From Paragorgia papillata (lineage: Eukaryota > Cnidaria > Anthozoa > Scleralcyonacea > Coralliidae), in contig JAWNZC010000470.1 in NCBI GenBank assembly GCA_035771165.1, forward strand, positions 1,834,001 to 1,898,000: DNA of 64,000 bases, read 5' to 3'. How positions within the stretch are numbered: the stretch's first letter is position 1; every line of letters begins with the position of its first letter. The notes below the pieces were generated by a model. It was not told where the DNA came from. It did no database searches and saw only the letters and a list, made by a program, of their open reading frames with translations. This document shows positions 1-15,200 of the stretch, piece by piece. The translations under genes and the position numbers were made by a program.

Positions 1-138
1 ATGGCTTAATATTTGTACTGTCGATTATATTTATAACTAATTCAAACCTTAATATTTTTTGTAATAAAAGTTTGAAACATAAAAGTAAAATCCACGAAAA
101 ACTGGATAGTTATAAAAATTGATTATATGTTAACTTAC

Positions 139-261
139 CCTTACAAATAGTACCATTTCCATAATAACCTGAATTACATTTGCATATAAAACTTCCCATA
201 GTGTTGATACATTGCGCATTTTTATGGCAATTAGGCGATGTTGATGTACATTCGTCGAGAT
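139..261 (-). CDS. Exon 50: EGF, class A (last in window)
   Basis: Identical in protein to exon 47; donor GTAAGT. The intron then runs off the window, so the gene continues to the left. Confidence 0.86.
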
Positions 262-3200
262 CTAATAGATAAAAAACCAACTTTGCTCTACGATTGACAC
301 AAAACAATATTTAAAATATCTATTTTTTAAATGCACCAGCTGCAAAATGTGTTGAATGTGTGCCGTACATACCTTTGCAAACTACACCATTTCCTGAGTA
401 GCCAACATTACATTTGCAAATAAAACTGCCATTGGTGTTGATACATTGAGAGTTATTTCCACAGTTGTCCAAACCAGGGAGACATTCGTTAATATCTACG
501 ATAAATATATAACAAGCTAATGTGATTTAAGAAACTAATTGTAATGCAAGCACTACGTAAAAAATAGCTTAAAAATAGAACTAGAAAAAAAAAAGTACAA
601 CAAAAGAAACATAATGAATTTAAGTTGAATATTATATCCGTTAACGAGAAAAAATATTATAATTACTTCGCGAGACAAAGTAAATAATTTATACAAATTA
701 AGCATAATAACTTACCCGGTAAATTACATCGGACGCCGGCATCTTCATTGTGCCCACAGTTATGTATACCCCATCCTCGATGACGACATCTCACTAAGTT
801 CTCTTCACTTCCTGTACAATCAACGTCATCTAACCATATTGTTCCAGTACCATCCGGAACATCACGACCTTGAAGAGCTGCTTTAGCTCCTGGAAAGCCA
901 AGTTGTCGACAAACCACAATAGCATCATTCAAGTCCCAGTTGTCATCACAAACTGTTCCCCAATTTCCATTGTAAAGTATTTCAACACGTCCAGTGCCAG
1001 ATTTTATGAGTGGTCCTTGCAATCGAATGTGTATTTCTGGAAAAGAAAACGAATGAAAACAGTTTTCATTTAAAATCATAATTCCTTGTTTTCCTCATTT
1101 GAAATACCGCCAAACGCAATGTAAAATAGAAATATTAAAATTATTTCAAGGCACTGGCTTGAAATTGTGCGATTTTGGCGGACACTAAAACCTTCATCAA
1201 CAAATAACTAAAATGCTAAACAACTCATGTAACAATAGCAGTAATGAAAAAATATGGAAAAACTAACAAAAATATATTCCAACAAACCATCATTAACACG
1301 TTTAAAGAGAGCATATACTTCAGGATTTTTAGCCAAAACGTCTAACGTTTTAAATTTTAAGCCATTCACAAACTTGCTTGATCAATTTTTTTCCAGAATG
1401 TCTCGATCTTTTCAAACAATGAATGTCATGAAATTACATATATTTGATGGTAGCGTAATATTCGACAAGAACGAATACACAGCGAGAGGAACAGGAGTAT
1501 CTAATTGTAATTGAACAAAAATCAAATGGCTTAATATTTGTACTGTCGATTATATTTATAACTAATTCAAACCTTAATATTTTTTGTAATAAAAGTTTGA
1601 AACATAAAAGTAAAATCCACGAAAAACTGGAAAGTTATAAAAATTGATTATATGTTAACTTACCCTTACAAATAGTACCATTTCCATAATAACCTGAATT
1701 ACATTTGCATATAAAACTTCCCATAGTGTTGATACATTGCGCATTTTTATGGCAATTAGGCGATGTTGATGTACATTCGTCGAGATCTAATAGATAAAAA
1801 ACCAACTTTGCTCTACGATTGACACAAAACAATATTTAAAATATCTATTTTTTAAATGCACCAGCTGCAAAATGTGTTGAATGTGTGCCGTACATACCTT
1901 TGCAAACTACACCATTTCCTGAGTAGCCAACATTACATTTGCAAATAAAACTGCCATTGGTGTTGATACATTGAGAGTTATTTCCACAGTTGTCCAAACC
2001 AGGGAGACATTCGTTAATATCTACGATAAATATATAACAAGCTAATGTGATTTAAGAAACTAATTGTAATGCAAGCACTACGTAAAAAATAGCTTAAAAA
2101 TAGAACTAGAAAAAAAAAAGTACAACAAAAGAAACATAATGAATTTAAGTTGAATATTATATCCGTTAACGAGAAAAAATATTATAATTACTTCGCGAGA
2201 CAAAGTAAATAATTTATACAAATTAAGCATAATAACTTACCCGGTAAATTACATCGGACGCCGGCATCTTCATTGTGCTCACAGTTATGTATACCCCATC
2301 CTCGATGACGACATCTCACTAAGTTCTCTTCACTTCCTGTACAATCAACGTCATCTAACCATATTGTTCCAGTACCATCCGGAACATCACGACCTTGAAG
2401 TGCTGCTTTAGCTCCTGGAAAGCCAAGTTGTCGACAAACCACAATAGCATCATTCAAGTCCCAGTTGTCATCACAAACTGTTCCCCAATTTCCATTGTAA
2501 AGTATTTCAACACGTCCAGTGCCAGATTTTATGAGTGGTCCTTGCAATCGAATGTGTATTTCTGGAAAAGAAAACGAATGAAAACAGTTTTCATTTAAAA
2601 TCATAATTCCTTGTTTTCCTCATTTGAAATACCGCCAAACGCAATGTAAAATAGAAATATTAAAATTATTTCAAGGCACTGGCTTGAAATTGTGCGATTT
2701 TAGCGGACACTAAAACCTTCATCAACAAATAACTAAAATGCTAAACAACTCATGTAACAATAGCAGTAATGAAAAAATATGGAAAAACTAACAAAAATAT
2801 ATTCCAACAAACCATCATTAACACGTTTAAAGAGAGCATATACTTCAGGATTTTTAGCCAAAACGTCTAACGTTTTAAATTTTAAGCCATTCACAAACTT
2901 GTTTGATTATTATTTTTTTACAGAATGCCTTGATGCGACTATAGTATTTGTGATCTTATTTTGTGAGAGAAAGTTGGTTTGAATAAAATAACAGAATGTT
3001 TAAGGTTATTAATTAATATCAAGAAAATTGTAAGAATAAAAGAAGAGAAAAAATACGAAAAATTACTTTACCTTCACAGGTTGTCCCATTTCCATAAAAT
3101 CCAGTGTCACAAGTGCAAAGAAATGATTCTGCTGTATTTATACATGTGGCGTTTTGATGGCATTTAGCAATTCTTGATTTACATTCATCAGTATCTGTTC

Positions 3201-6200
3201 AAAAAATAAATCTCATTAATTTACTCAATAGTAGCATATTATTCCACAAGTATGCAACAAAAGAAAGATAATAACTTTAAATTGTATATTCGATGCGTTA
3301 AGATCTTAATATAGAAGGAAAAAAGAACAACGACGACTTTATTTTACGATTCGTACGAAACAATATTTAAAATATCTATTTTTTACACCCGCTGCATAAT
3401 TTGTTAAGTGTATGCTGTACGTACCGTTGCAAACTACACCATTTCCTGAGTAACCAACATTACATTTACAAATAAAACTGCTATTGGTGTTGATACATTG
3501 AGAGTTATTCCCACAGTTGTCCAAACCAAGGAGACATTCGTTAATATCTACGATAAATAACAAGCTAAAGTGATTCAAGAAGCTTATTGTAAAACAAGTA
3601 TTAAGTAAAAAATAACTTAAAAATAGAACTAGAGTAAAAAAGTGTACAACAAAACAAAGATAATAAATTTAAGTTGTATATTCCATGCGTTGACATTTTA
3701 TTATAGAAGGAAAAAAGAACAACGACTTTATTGTGCGTTTCATACAAAACAATATTCAAAATATCTATTTTTTACACACGCTGCATAATTTGTTCAGTGT
3801 ATTCTGTACGTACCGTTGCAAACTACACCATTCCCTGAGTAACCAACATTACATTTACAAATAAAACTGCTATTGGTGTTGATACATTGAGAGTTATTCC
3901 CACAGTTGTCCAAACCAAGGAGACATTCGTTAATATCTACGATAAATAACAAGCTAAAGTGATTCAAGAAGCTTATTGTAAAACAAGTATTACGTAAAAA
4001 ATAACTTAAAAAGAGAACTAGAGTAAAAAAAGTGTACAACAAAAGAAAGATAATAACTTTAAATTGTATATTCGATGCGTTAAGATCTTAATATAGAAGG
4101 AAAAAAGAACAACGACGACTTTATTTTACGATTCTTACAAAACAATATTTAAAATAACTATTTTTTACACCCGCTGCATAATTTGTTCAGTGTATTCTGT
4201 ACGTACCGTTGCAAACTACACCATTCCCTGAGTAACCAACATTACATTTACAAATAAAACTGCTATTGGCGTTGATACACTGAGAGTTATTCCCACAGTT
4301 GGCCAAACCAAGGAGACATTCGTTAATATCTACGATAACTAACAAGCTAATGTGATTTAAGAAGTTTATTGTAACGAAAGTACTACGTAAAAAATAGCTT
4401 AAAATAGAACTAGAGAAAAAAAAGTGGACAACAAAAGTAAGATAATAAATTTAAATTGTATATTGTATCCGTTAATGATTAAAACTTTTATAATTATTTC
4501 GCCAGACAAAGTAAATAATTTGTACAAATTAAGCATGAAATTGTTTTCATTTAAAATCATAATTCCTTCTTTTCCTCATTTGAAATACAGCCAAACGCAA
4601 TGTAAAATAGAAATACTAAAATCGTTTGAAAGCAATGCCTTGAAATTGTGCGATTTAAGCGGACACTAAAACCTTCATCAACAAATAACGTCTTAAAATG
4701 CTAATCAGCTCATGTAACAATAGCAGTAAAGTTATGTAGAAATATGGAAAACTAACAAAAATATATTCAAACAAACCATCTTTAAAACGTTTAAAGTGAT
4801 CGTGTCGTTCAGGATTTTTAGCCAAAATGTCTAACGTTTTAAATTTTAAGCCAGACACGAACTTTGTTTAATTATTATTTTTTTTACAGAATGTCTCGAT
4901 GGGACTATAGTATTTGTGATATTGTTCTGTGAGAGAAAGTTGGTTTGAATAAAATAACAGAATGTTTAAGGTTATTAATTAATATCAAGAAAATTGTAAG
5001 AATAAAAGAAGAGAAAAATTAATAAATATTACTTTACCTCCACAGGTTGTACCATTTCCATAAAATCCAGTGTCACAAGTGCAAATAAATGATCCTGCTG
5101 TATTTATACATGTGGCGTTTTGATGACATTTAGCAAATCTTGATTTACATTCATCAGTATCTGTTCAAACAATAAATCTCATTAATTTATTTAATAGTAG
5201 CATATTATTCCACAAGTATACAACAAAACAAACATAATAAATTTAAGTTGTTTATTCTATGCGTCGAGATCTTAATGTAGAAGGAAAAAAGAACAACAAC
5301 GACTTTATTTTACGTTTCATACAAAACAATATTTAAAATATCTATTTTCTACACCCGCTGCATAATTTGTTAAGTGTATTCTGTACGTACCGTTGCAAAT
5401 TACACCATTTCCTGAGTAACCAACATTACATTTACAAATAAAACTGCTATTGGTGTTGATACATTGAGAGTTATACCCACAATTGTCCAAACCAAGGAGA
5501 CATTCGTTAATATCTACGATAAATAACAAGCTGAAGTGATTCAAGAAGCTTATTATAAAACAAGTATTACGTAAAAAATAACTTAAAAATAGAACTAGAG
5601 TAATCAAAGTGTACAACAGAGCAAGGATAATAAATTTAAGTTGTATATTCCATGCGTTGAGATTTTAATATAGAAGGAAAAAAGAACAACGACTTTATTG
5701 TGCGTTTCATACAAAACAATATTTAAAATATCTATTTTTTACACACGCCGCATAATTTGTTCAGTGTATTCTGTACGTACCGTTGCAAACTACACCATTC
5801 CCTGAGTAACCAACATTACATTTACAAATAAAACTGCTGTTGGTGTTGATACATTGAGAGTTATTGCCACAGTTGGCCAAACCAAGGAGACATTCGTTAA
5901 TATCTACGATAAATAACAAGCTAATGTGATTTAAGAAGCTTATTGAAACGAAAGTACTATGTAAAAAATAGCTTAAAATAGAACTAGGGGAAAAAAAGTG
6001 TACAACAAAAGAAAGATAATAAATTTAAATTGTATATTGTATCCGTTAATGAGGAAAACGCTTATAATTATTTCGCGAGACAAAGTAAATAATTTATACA
6101 AATTAAGCATAATAACTTACCCGGTAAAATACATCTGACGCCGGCATCTTCATTGTGCCCACAATTATGTATACCCCATCCTCTATGACGACATTTTACT

Positions 6201-9200
6201 AAGTTCTCTTCATTTCCTGTACAAACAACATCATCTAACCATATTGGTCCAGTGCCATCCGGAACATCACGACCTTGAAGAGCTGCTTTAGCTCCTGGAA
6301 AGCCAAGTTGTCGACAAACCACAATAGTATCATTCAAGTCCCAGTTGTCATCACAAATTGTTCCCCAATTTCCATTGTAAAGTATTTCAACACGTCCAGT
6401 GCCAGATTTTATGAGTGGTCCTTGCAATCGAATGTGTATTTCTGGAAAAGAAAACGAATGAAAATTGTTTTCATTTAAAATCATAATTCCTCGTTTTCCT
6501 CATTTGAAATACAACCAAACGCAATGTAAAATAGAAATATTAAACTTGTTTGAAGGCAATGCCTTGAAATTGTGCGATTTTGGCGGACACTAAAACCTTC
6601 ATCAACAAATAACGTCTTAAAATGCTAATCAGCTCATGTAGCAATAGCAGTAAAGTTATGTAAAAATTTGGAAAACTAACAAAAATATATTCAAACAAAA
6701 AGATCATGTAGTTCAGGATTTTTAGCCAAAACGTCTAACGTTTTAAATTTTAATCCAGACACGAACTTTGTTTAATTATTATCTTTTTACAGAATGTCTC
6801 GATGGGACTATAGTATTTGTGATATTGTTCTGTGAGAGAAAGTTGGTTTGAATAAAATAACAGAATGTTTAAGGTTATTAATTAATATCAAGAAAATTGT
6901 AAGAATAAAAGAAGAGAAAAATTAATAAAAATTACTTTACCTCCACAGATTGTACCATTTGCATAAAATCCAGTGTCACAAGTGCAAAGAAATGATCCTG
7001 CTGTATTTATACACGTGGCGTTTTGATGACATTTAGCAAATCTTGATTTACATTCATCAGTATCTGTTCAAACAATAAATCTCATTAATTTATTTAATAG
7101 TAGCATATTATTCCACAAGTATACAACAAAACAAACATAATAAATTTAAGTTGTTTATTCTATGCGTCGAGATCTTTATGTAGAAGGAAAAAAGAACAAC
7201 GACTTTATTTTACGTTTCATAGAAAACAATATTTAAAATATCTATTTTCTACACCAGCTGCATAATTTGTTAAGTGTATTCTATACGTACCATTGCAAAC
7301 TACACCATTTCCTGAGTAACCAACATTACATTTACAAGTAAAACTGCTATTGGTGTTGATACATTGAGAGTTATACCCACAATTGTCCAAACCAAGGAGA
7401 CATTCGTTAATATCTACGATAAATAACAAGCTAAAGTGATTCAAGAAGCTCATTGTAAAACAAGTATTGCGTAAAAAAAAGCTTAAAAATAGAACTAGAG
7501 TAAAAAAAGTGTACAACAGAACAAAGATAATAAATTTAAGTTGTATATTCTATGCGTTAAGATCTTAATAAAATAGGAAAAAAGAATGACGACTTTATTT
7601 CGCGATTAATACAAAACAATATTTAAAATATTTATCTATTTTTTACACCCGCTGCATAATTTGTAATGTATGCTGTACGTACCGTTGCAAACTACACCAT
7701 TTCCTGAGTAACCAACATTACATTTGCAAATAAAACTGCTATTGGTGTTGATACATTGAGAGTTATTCCCACAGTTGGCCAAATCAAGGAGACATTCGTT
7801 AATATCTACGATAAATAACAAGCTAAAGTGATTCAAGAAGCTCATTGTAAAACAAGTATTGCGTAAAAAAAAGCTTAAAAATAGAACTAGAGTAAAAAAA
7901 GTGTACAACAGAACAAAGATAATAAATTTAAGTTGTATATTCTATGCGTTAAGATCTTAATAAAAAAAGGAAAAAAGAACAATGACGACTTTATTTCGGG
8001 ATTCATACAAAAGAATATTTAAAATATATATCTATATATATATGCATAATTTGTAATGTGTATGCTGTACGTACCGTTGCAAACTACACCATTTCCTGAG
8101 TAGCCAACATTACATTTACAAATAAAACTGCTATTGGTGTTGATACATTGAGAGTTATTCCCACAGTTGTCCAAACCAAGGAGACATTCGTTAATATCTA
8201 CGATAAATAACAAGCTAAAGTGATTCAAGAAGCTTATTGTAAAACAAGTATTACGTAAAAAATATCTTAAAAATAGAACTAGAGTAAAGAAAGTGTACAA
8301 CAGAGCAAAGATAATAAATTTAAGTTGTATATTCCATGCGTTGAGATTTTAATATAGAAGGAAAAAAGAACAACGACTTTATTGTGCGTTTCATACAAAG
8401 CAATATTTAAAATATATATTTTTTACACACGCTGCATAATTTGTTCAGTGCATTCTGTACGTACCGTTGCAAACTACACCATTCCCTGAGTAACCAACAT
8501 TACATTTACAAATAAAACTGCTATTGGTGTTGATACATTGAGAGTTATTCCCACAGTTGGCCAAACCAAGGAGACATTCGTTAATATCTACGATAAATAA
8601 CAAGCTAATGTGATTTAAGAAGTTTATTGTAACGAAAGTACTACGTAAAAAATAGCTTAAATAGAACTAGAGAAAAAAAAGTGTACAACAAAAGAAAGAT
8701 AATAAATTTAAATTGTATATTGTATCCGTTAATGAGAAAAACGTTTATAATTATTTCGCGAGACAAACTAATTAAGAGGAGATTTTTTAGATTATCGAGA
8801 AATTTTCGTCAAAAACGCTCAAAACTTCGTAACCAGGCTTTGTCCATACAATTGGGATAAATATCCGGGGTTAAAAACCCCGTATTCAAGGAGTGGAGAT
8901 ATTTTAGGAAATTCAGAGGAAAATTCCCTTGAAGAAACAAAACAAAATACTCAGAAAACAGAGAACTCTGATAGGGTAAGTACTTCCTGTGTGTTATGTA
9001 AATTTCTAGTGTAAAACGTATTGCCATCTTATTTAAAATTCTACGTATCACTACGAAGGCTATAATTTATGAAGCCTGACCATTGTCATACGCTGCCGAC
9101 ATGCCAGCGAACTTGCTAAGTGAAATTGGAAAACATTATCTAGTAGCGATATACGTTGTTTTTAAACATAAAGCAGACTGTGAGGAAATAACAGCGATGA

Positions 9201-12200
9201 CAAAGCTACATTTTGCATACACGGGAAGACGGCAGGATGGACTAAAGAGAGCGCGAAACAACTTAGTGCTTGGCAGTTGCTAGATAGTCGAGTAATCTTG
9301 AAAAACCCAAGAATTTAAATAAACTTGCCAAAGTAAAAAATAAGCGTTTGTTATACACTAAAAAGCTTACACAAGTGTGTCTAGACAGTTAGCAAGGCCA
9401 GTTAAAAAGAAGAAAATGGGCACATTTAATAATTCTATAAGAAGAAATTTATAAATTGTATATTATTTATAATTATTTTACTTGTACATGCACTACATCA
9501 GTAGTATAAAAATGATTAAAGAAGCATGTTTGAATTGTATAGAAATAATTTAATAGAAAATCAACAGGCCATGTTTCAAAACTGTATTGACCCACCTTGA
9601 TTCTTATGCACGAATCAGTGTTAAGCCCAAGGGGGGGGGGGGGAGGCTGGGCAAAGGTGGGGGATTTGGTAAATGTCTGTATCCCCACCCTACGACATTT
9701 GCTCTTGAATCGTGACCCCAGGGTGGAGATGGGAAATCATAATTCTCAGCCCCAGGGTTGTGCTTTTGAACACTTCATTTAAAAAAAATCCCCCACCTTT
9801 TGCCCAGCCTCCCCCCCCCCCCCCCCCCCCCCCCCTCGGGCTTAACACTGATTTGTGCATTACTACCATTACAATATGATGTGTTCCCCTTCCCTGACCC
9901 TATAGACAGTAAGTTGTGGTCAAGCCACAAAAGCACAAAAGTTGGCAGATTCAACATTCTGGTTGTTGGGGGAAGCTGGGAAAGAAATTTGTTTAGGTAT
10001 AAACCGGGCAAGACAAATACCACCACTCCAATACCAATAGCTGATAATTGATAAACATGTTTACAATAGTAATGTGTAAGCTGAATAAGTACACTCACAA
10101 AAATCTAATATCACAAAGCTGATACAATTTTTTTTTCACATATTACTTCAAGTTTATGTACATGCTGATCGATTACTAATTATTACTGTACAAGACTAGC
10201 TCCCAAATCCAGTTACAGCCAGTATACTGTATACGTACTCCATAAATATTGGCAGTTTTGACATATTGGTCAGAGTTAGGCATAGCCACAAAAATCTAAA
10301 AAAGCAAATTAATATATTGAATTTAAATTAAGTGAACAATTTATAAAAAAAACACATTTTAAAGCCCAGGCTTTTTTAGTCATGTTACCCATCCCCAGTC
10401 CCATAAGTTACATAAAATAGTTAAACTTATATCTGATTATATACCGTATATATAGTTTATAATTATATATTCATTTAAACAGCAAGTTGGGAAACCTGAA
10501 TTCTTATACCAGCTGAGATCTCACCTTTTCAAAGTAATTTGCTTAGCTCGAGTCACTTAATTGCCTTCATATAAACATGCCCTTTATTTCTTAGACCTTT
10601 CCTATTGATAACCACTGCAGCCTTACATATATGTTTCTTTGCACAGTACTACAGTAGTATGAATTGATTACTACAACATTCATCTACTGCACATGTTTTC
10701 CAACGTTTTCTATAATCTTTGCTTTAGAAATAAAACCTCGCATTGCCACCTTAATCAAATTACAGTCTACAAAACAGATAAGAGTACAAAAATGCTCAAA
10801 TTCTGCGAGGACCATCCACCTAAAATTTCTTTAAATCATTTTTATTTTGGAGAGTAGTAATTAAACTAGAAGATAAAGTATACCATGTGGTGTGCCAATT
10901 CAATTTAAGAGTTATTTTTACATTTTAGTAATGCCCACAAATATTTTTTGGCCCATTTGGCAAGAACTGGCAACTTTTCATTATAAAAAGCCCTGATAAT
11001 TATTTTTCTGGATTTTCTATTAGATTTTGGCTGACATTCTATTAATACTTGCTTTTAAAACTACATAGTAAGCAAACCTTTAAAGGTTTAGTCATTAATT
11101 AAAATATTTTATAACCAAGAAAGCAATAGGTGTCCATTTTAAAATAAAATGATGAAAATGCAAAAACTGTAATATTTACTTTAAAATATTGCGAGGACCA
11201 TCCGCTTATTTTTTTTTAAAACAACGATGGTTTTAAACCTCGCCGATCGAATGTAATGTACCATAAGGTTCACGGTGTGCCAATTAGTTTTAAGGTAAAA
11301 ATATCTAATATTTCTGAATATCTCTACTTGGTTAGTTGGTACGAATTTATGGCATACAATAACAAAGTTTCAAGACTAAAAATAAACGTTAATCGTCAAA
11401 AAACTCCTCAATACATGCATTGATTCAGGCTTATTCTGGAATATGACAACCCTTCTTCACAAACAATACAGCATTATTGAGATCAACATCAATTTCAAAG
11501 TGAATCTGAACAAAACATTGTTGGAACCAACAAAATTTTGGTTTTCAAAGTCAACACCACATGTCTATCACTTGAACGGGCGAAAAGGTTAATTATGTGC
11601 GACTAATATCAAACTGATGCAGGTACGACACAAAGCTTACTAATATATGTTCCTACCCATATAATTTTTTTTAAGAAATCTAATCATCTAGTAGCACAAA
11701 TAAATAAGTGAAATATTCTTACCTGTGTGCCTTCTGCTGTCGAACATAACCCCATAAAATCTAATGAAGCACGTTGTTGCCGTTAAAAGCGCCGTGAAGA
11801 TGTTGCACCAACTTCCAGTGGACGAAATTGTATTGAAGACAACATTTCAAGTATTACATGTAACAATGAGTGAGTTTTTATTAGATCAATAAGCAAAAAA
11901 TCCAACAAATTACAGCGTTCACCGCCATGTTCCAAAAAAGAACAGAATTCACTGTTTTTTCGCAAAGGATCACGGTATTTTTGAGCGCCAGTTTCTCGAT
12001 AATCTAAAAAATCTCCTCTTAATTTATACAAATTAAGCATAATAACTTACCCGGTAAAATACATCGGACACCGGCATCTTCATTGTGCCCACAATTATGT
12101 ATACCCCATCCTCTATGACGACATTTTACTAAGTTCTCTTCATTTCCTGTACAAACAACATCATCTAACCATATTGGTCCAGTGCCATCCGGAACATCAC

Positions 12201-15200
12201 GACCTTGAAGAGCTGCTTTAGCTCCTGGAAAGCCAAGTTGTCGACAAACCACAATAGTATCATTCAAGTCCCAGTTGTCATCACAAATTGTTCCCCAATT
12301 TCCATTGTAAAGTATTTCAACACGTCCAATGCCAGATTTTATGAGTGGTCCTTGCAATCGAATGTGTATTTCTGGAAAAGAAAACGAATGAAAATTGTTT
12401 TCATTTAAAATCATAATTCCTCGTTTTCCTCATTTGAAATACAACCAAACGCAATGTAAAATAGAAATATTAAAATTGCTTCAAGGCAATCCCTTGAAAT
12501 TGTGCGATTTTGGCGGACACTAAAACCTTCATCAACAAATAACGTCTTAAAATGCTAATCAGCTCATGTAGCAATAGCAGTAAAGTTATGTAAAAATTTG
12601 GAAAACTAACAAAAATATATTCAAACAAAAAGATCATGTAGTTCAGGATTTTTAACCAAAACGTCTAACGTTTTAAATTTTAATCCAGACACGAACTTTG
12701 TTTAATTATTATCTTTTTACAGAATGTCTCGATGGGACTATAGTATTTGTGATATTGTTCTGTGAGAGAAAGTTGGTTTGAATAAAATAACAGAATGTTT
12801 AAGGTTATTAATTAATATCAAGAAAATTGTAAGAATAAAAGAAGAGAAAAATTAATAAAAATTACTTTACCTCCACAGGTTGTACCATTTCCATAAAATC
12901 CAGTGTCACAAGTGCAAAGAAATGATCCTGCTGTATTTATACATGTGGCGTTTTGATGACATTTAGCAAATCTTGATTTACATTCATCAGTATCTGTTCA
13001 AGCAATAAATCTCATTAATTTATTTAATAGTAGCATATTATTCCACAAGTATACAACAAAACAAACATTATAAATTTAAGTTGTTTATTCTATGCGTCGA
13101 GATCTTAACGTAGAAGGAAAAAAGAACAACAACGACTTTATTTTACGTTTCATACAAAACAATATTTAAAATATCTATTTTCTACACCCGTTGCATAATT
13201 TGTTAAATGTATTCTGTACGTACCGTTGCAAACTACACCATTTCCTGAGTAACCAACATTACATTTACAAATAAAACTGCTATTGGTGTTGATACATTGA
13301 GAGTTATACCCACAATTGTCCAAACCAAGGAGACATTCGTTAATATCTACGATAAATAACAAGCTAAAGTGATTCAAGAAGCTTATTGTAAAACAAGTAT
13401 TACGTAAAAAATAACTTGAAAATAGAACTAGAGTAAAAAAAGTGTACAACAGAACAAAGATAATAAATTTAAGTTGTATATTCTATGCATTGAGATTTTA
13501 ATAAAAAAGGAAAAAACAACAATGACGACTTTATTTCGCGATTCATACAAAACAATATTTAAAATATATATCTATATATATATATCTGCATAATTTGTAA
13601 TGTGTATGCTGTACGTACCGTTGCAAACTACACCATTTCCTGAGTAGCCAACATTACATTTACAAATAAAACTGCTATTGGTGTTGATACATTGAGAGTT
13701 ATACCCACAATTGTCCAAACCAAGGAGACATTCGTTAATATCTACGATAAATAACAAGCTAAAGTGAATCAAGAAGCTTATTGTAAAACAAGTATTACGT
13801 AAAAAATAACTTAAAAATAGAACTAGAGTAAAAAAAGTGTACAACAGAGCAAAGATAATAAATTTAAGTTGTACATTCCATGCGTTGAGATTTTAATATA
13901 GAAGGAAAAAAGAACAACGACTTTATTGTGCGTTTCATACAAAGCAATATTTAAAATATATATTTTTTACACACGCTGCATAATTTGTTCAGTGCATTCT
14001 GTACGTACCGTTGCAAACTACACCATTCCCTGAGTAACCAACATTACATTTACAAATAAAACTGCTATTGGTGTTGATACATTGAGAGTTATTCCCACAG
14101 TTGGCCAAACCAAGGAGACATTCGTTAATATCTACGATAAATAACAAGCTAATGTGATTTAAGAAGTTTATTGTAACGAAAGTACTACGTAAAAAATAGC
14201 TTAAATAGAACTAGAGAAAAAAAAGTGTACAACAAAAGAAAGATAATAAATTTAAATTGTATAAATTGTATCCGTTAATGAGAAAAACGTTTATAATTAT
14301 TTCGCGAGACAAACTAATTAATTTATACAAATTAAGCATAATAACTTACCCGGTAAAGTACATCGGACGCCGGCATCTTCATTGTGCCCACAATTATGTA
14401 TACCCCATCCTCTATGACGACATTTTACTAAGTTCTCTTCACTTCCTGTACAAACAACATCATCTAACCATATTGGTCCAGTGCCATCCGGAACATCACG
14501 ACCTTGAAGAGCTGCTTTAGCTCCTGGAAAGCCAAGTTGTCGGCAAACCACAATAGCATCATTCAAGTCCCAGTTGTCATCACAAATTGTTCCCCAATTT
14601 CCATTGTAAAGTATTTCAAGACGTCCAGTGGCAGATTTTATGAGTGGTCCTTGCAATCGAATGTGTATTTCTGGAAAAGAAAACGAATGAAAATTGTTTT
14701 CATTTAAAATCACAATTCCTTGTTTTCCTCATTTGAAATACAGCCAAACGTAATCTAAAATAGAAATATTAAAATTGTTTGAAGGCAATCCCTTCAAATT
14801 GTGCGATTTTGGCGGACACTAAAACCTTCATCAACAAATAACGTCTTAAAATGCTAATCAGCTCATGTAACAATAGCAGTAAAGTTATGTAAAAATATGG
14901 AAAACTAACAAAAATATATTCAAACAAACCATCTTTAAAACGTTTAAAGAGATCATGTAGTTCAGGATTTTTAGCCAAAACGTCTAACGTTTTAAATTTT
15001 AATCCAGACACGAACTTTGTTTAATTATTATTTTTTTTACAGAATGTCTCGATGGGATGGGACTATAGTATTTGTGATATTGTTCTGAGAGAGAAAGTTG
15101 GTTTGAATAAAATAACAGAATGTTTAAGGTTATTAATTAATATCTAGAAAATTGTAAGAATAAAAGAAGAGAAAAATTAATAACAATTACTTTACCTCCA

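Larger units (their letters stand above)
1..2895. repeat. Tandem duplication, 1525-nt period (SRCR-B-A unit)
   Basis: Positions 1-1370 recur at about 1526-2895 including introns. I noticed only four substitutions while reading: at 112/1637, 754/2279, 876/2401 and 1177/2702. The two copies diverge after about 1380/2905. The first copy lacks the class C exon present downstream of the second copy's breakpoint. Confidence 0.9.

Noticed and set aside
870..1073. 67-codon plus-strand ORFs repeated opposite each SRCR exon
   Set aside because: They are antisense shadows of the SRCR exons; they recur only because the exons do.
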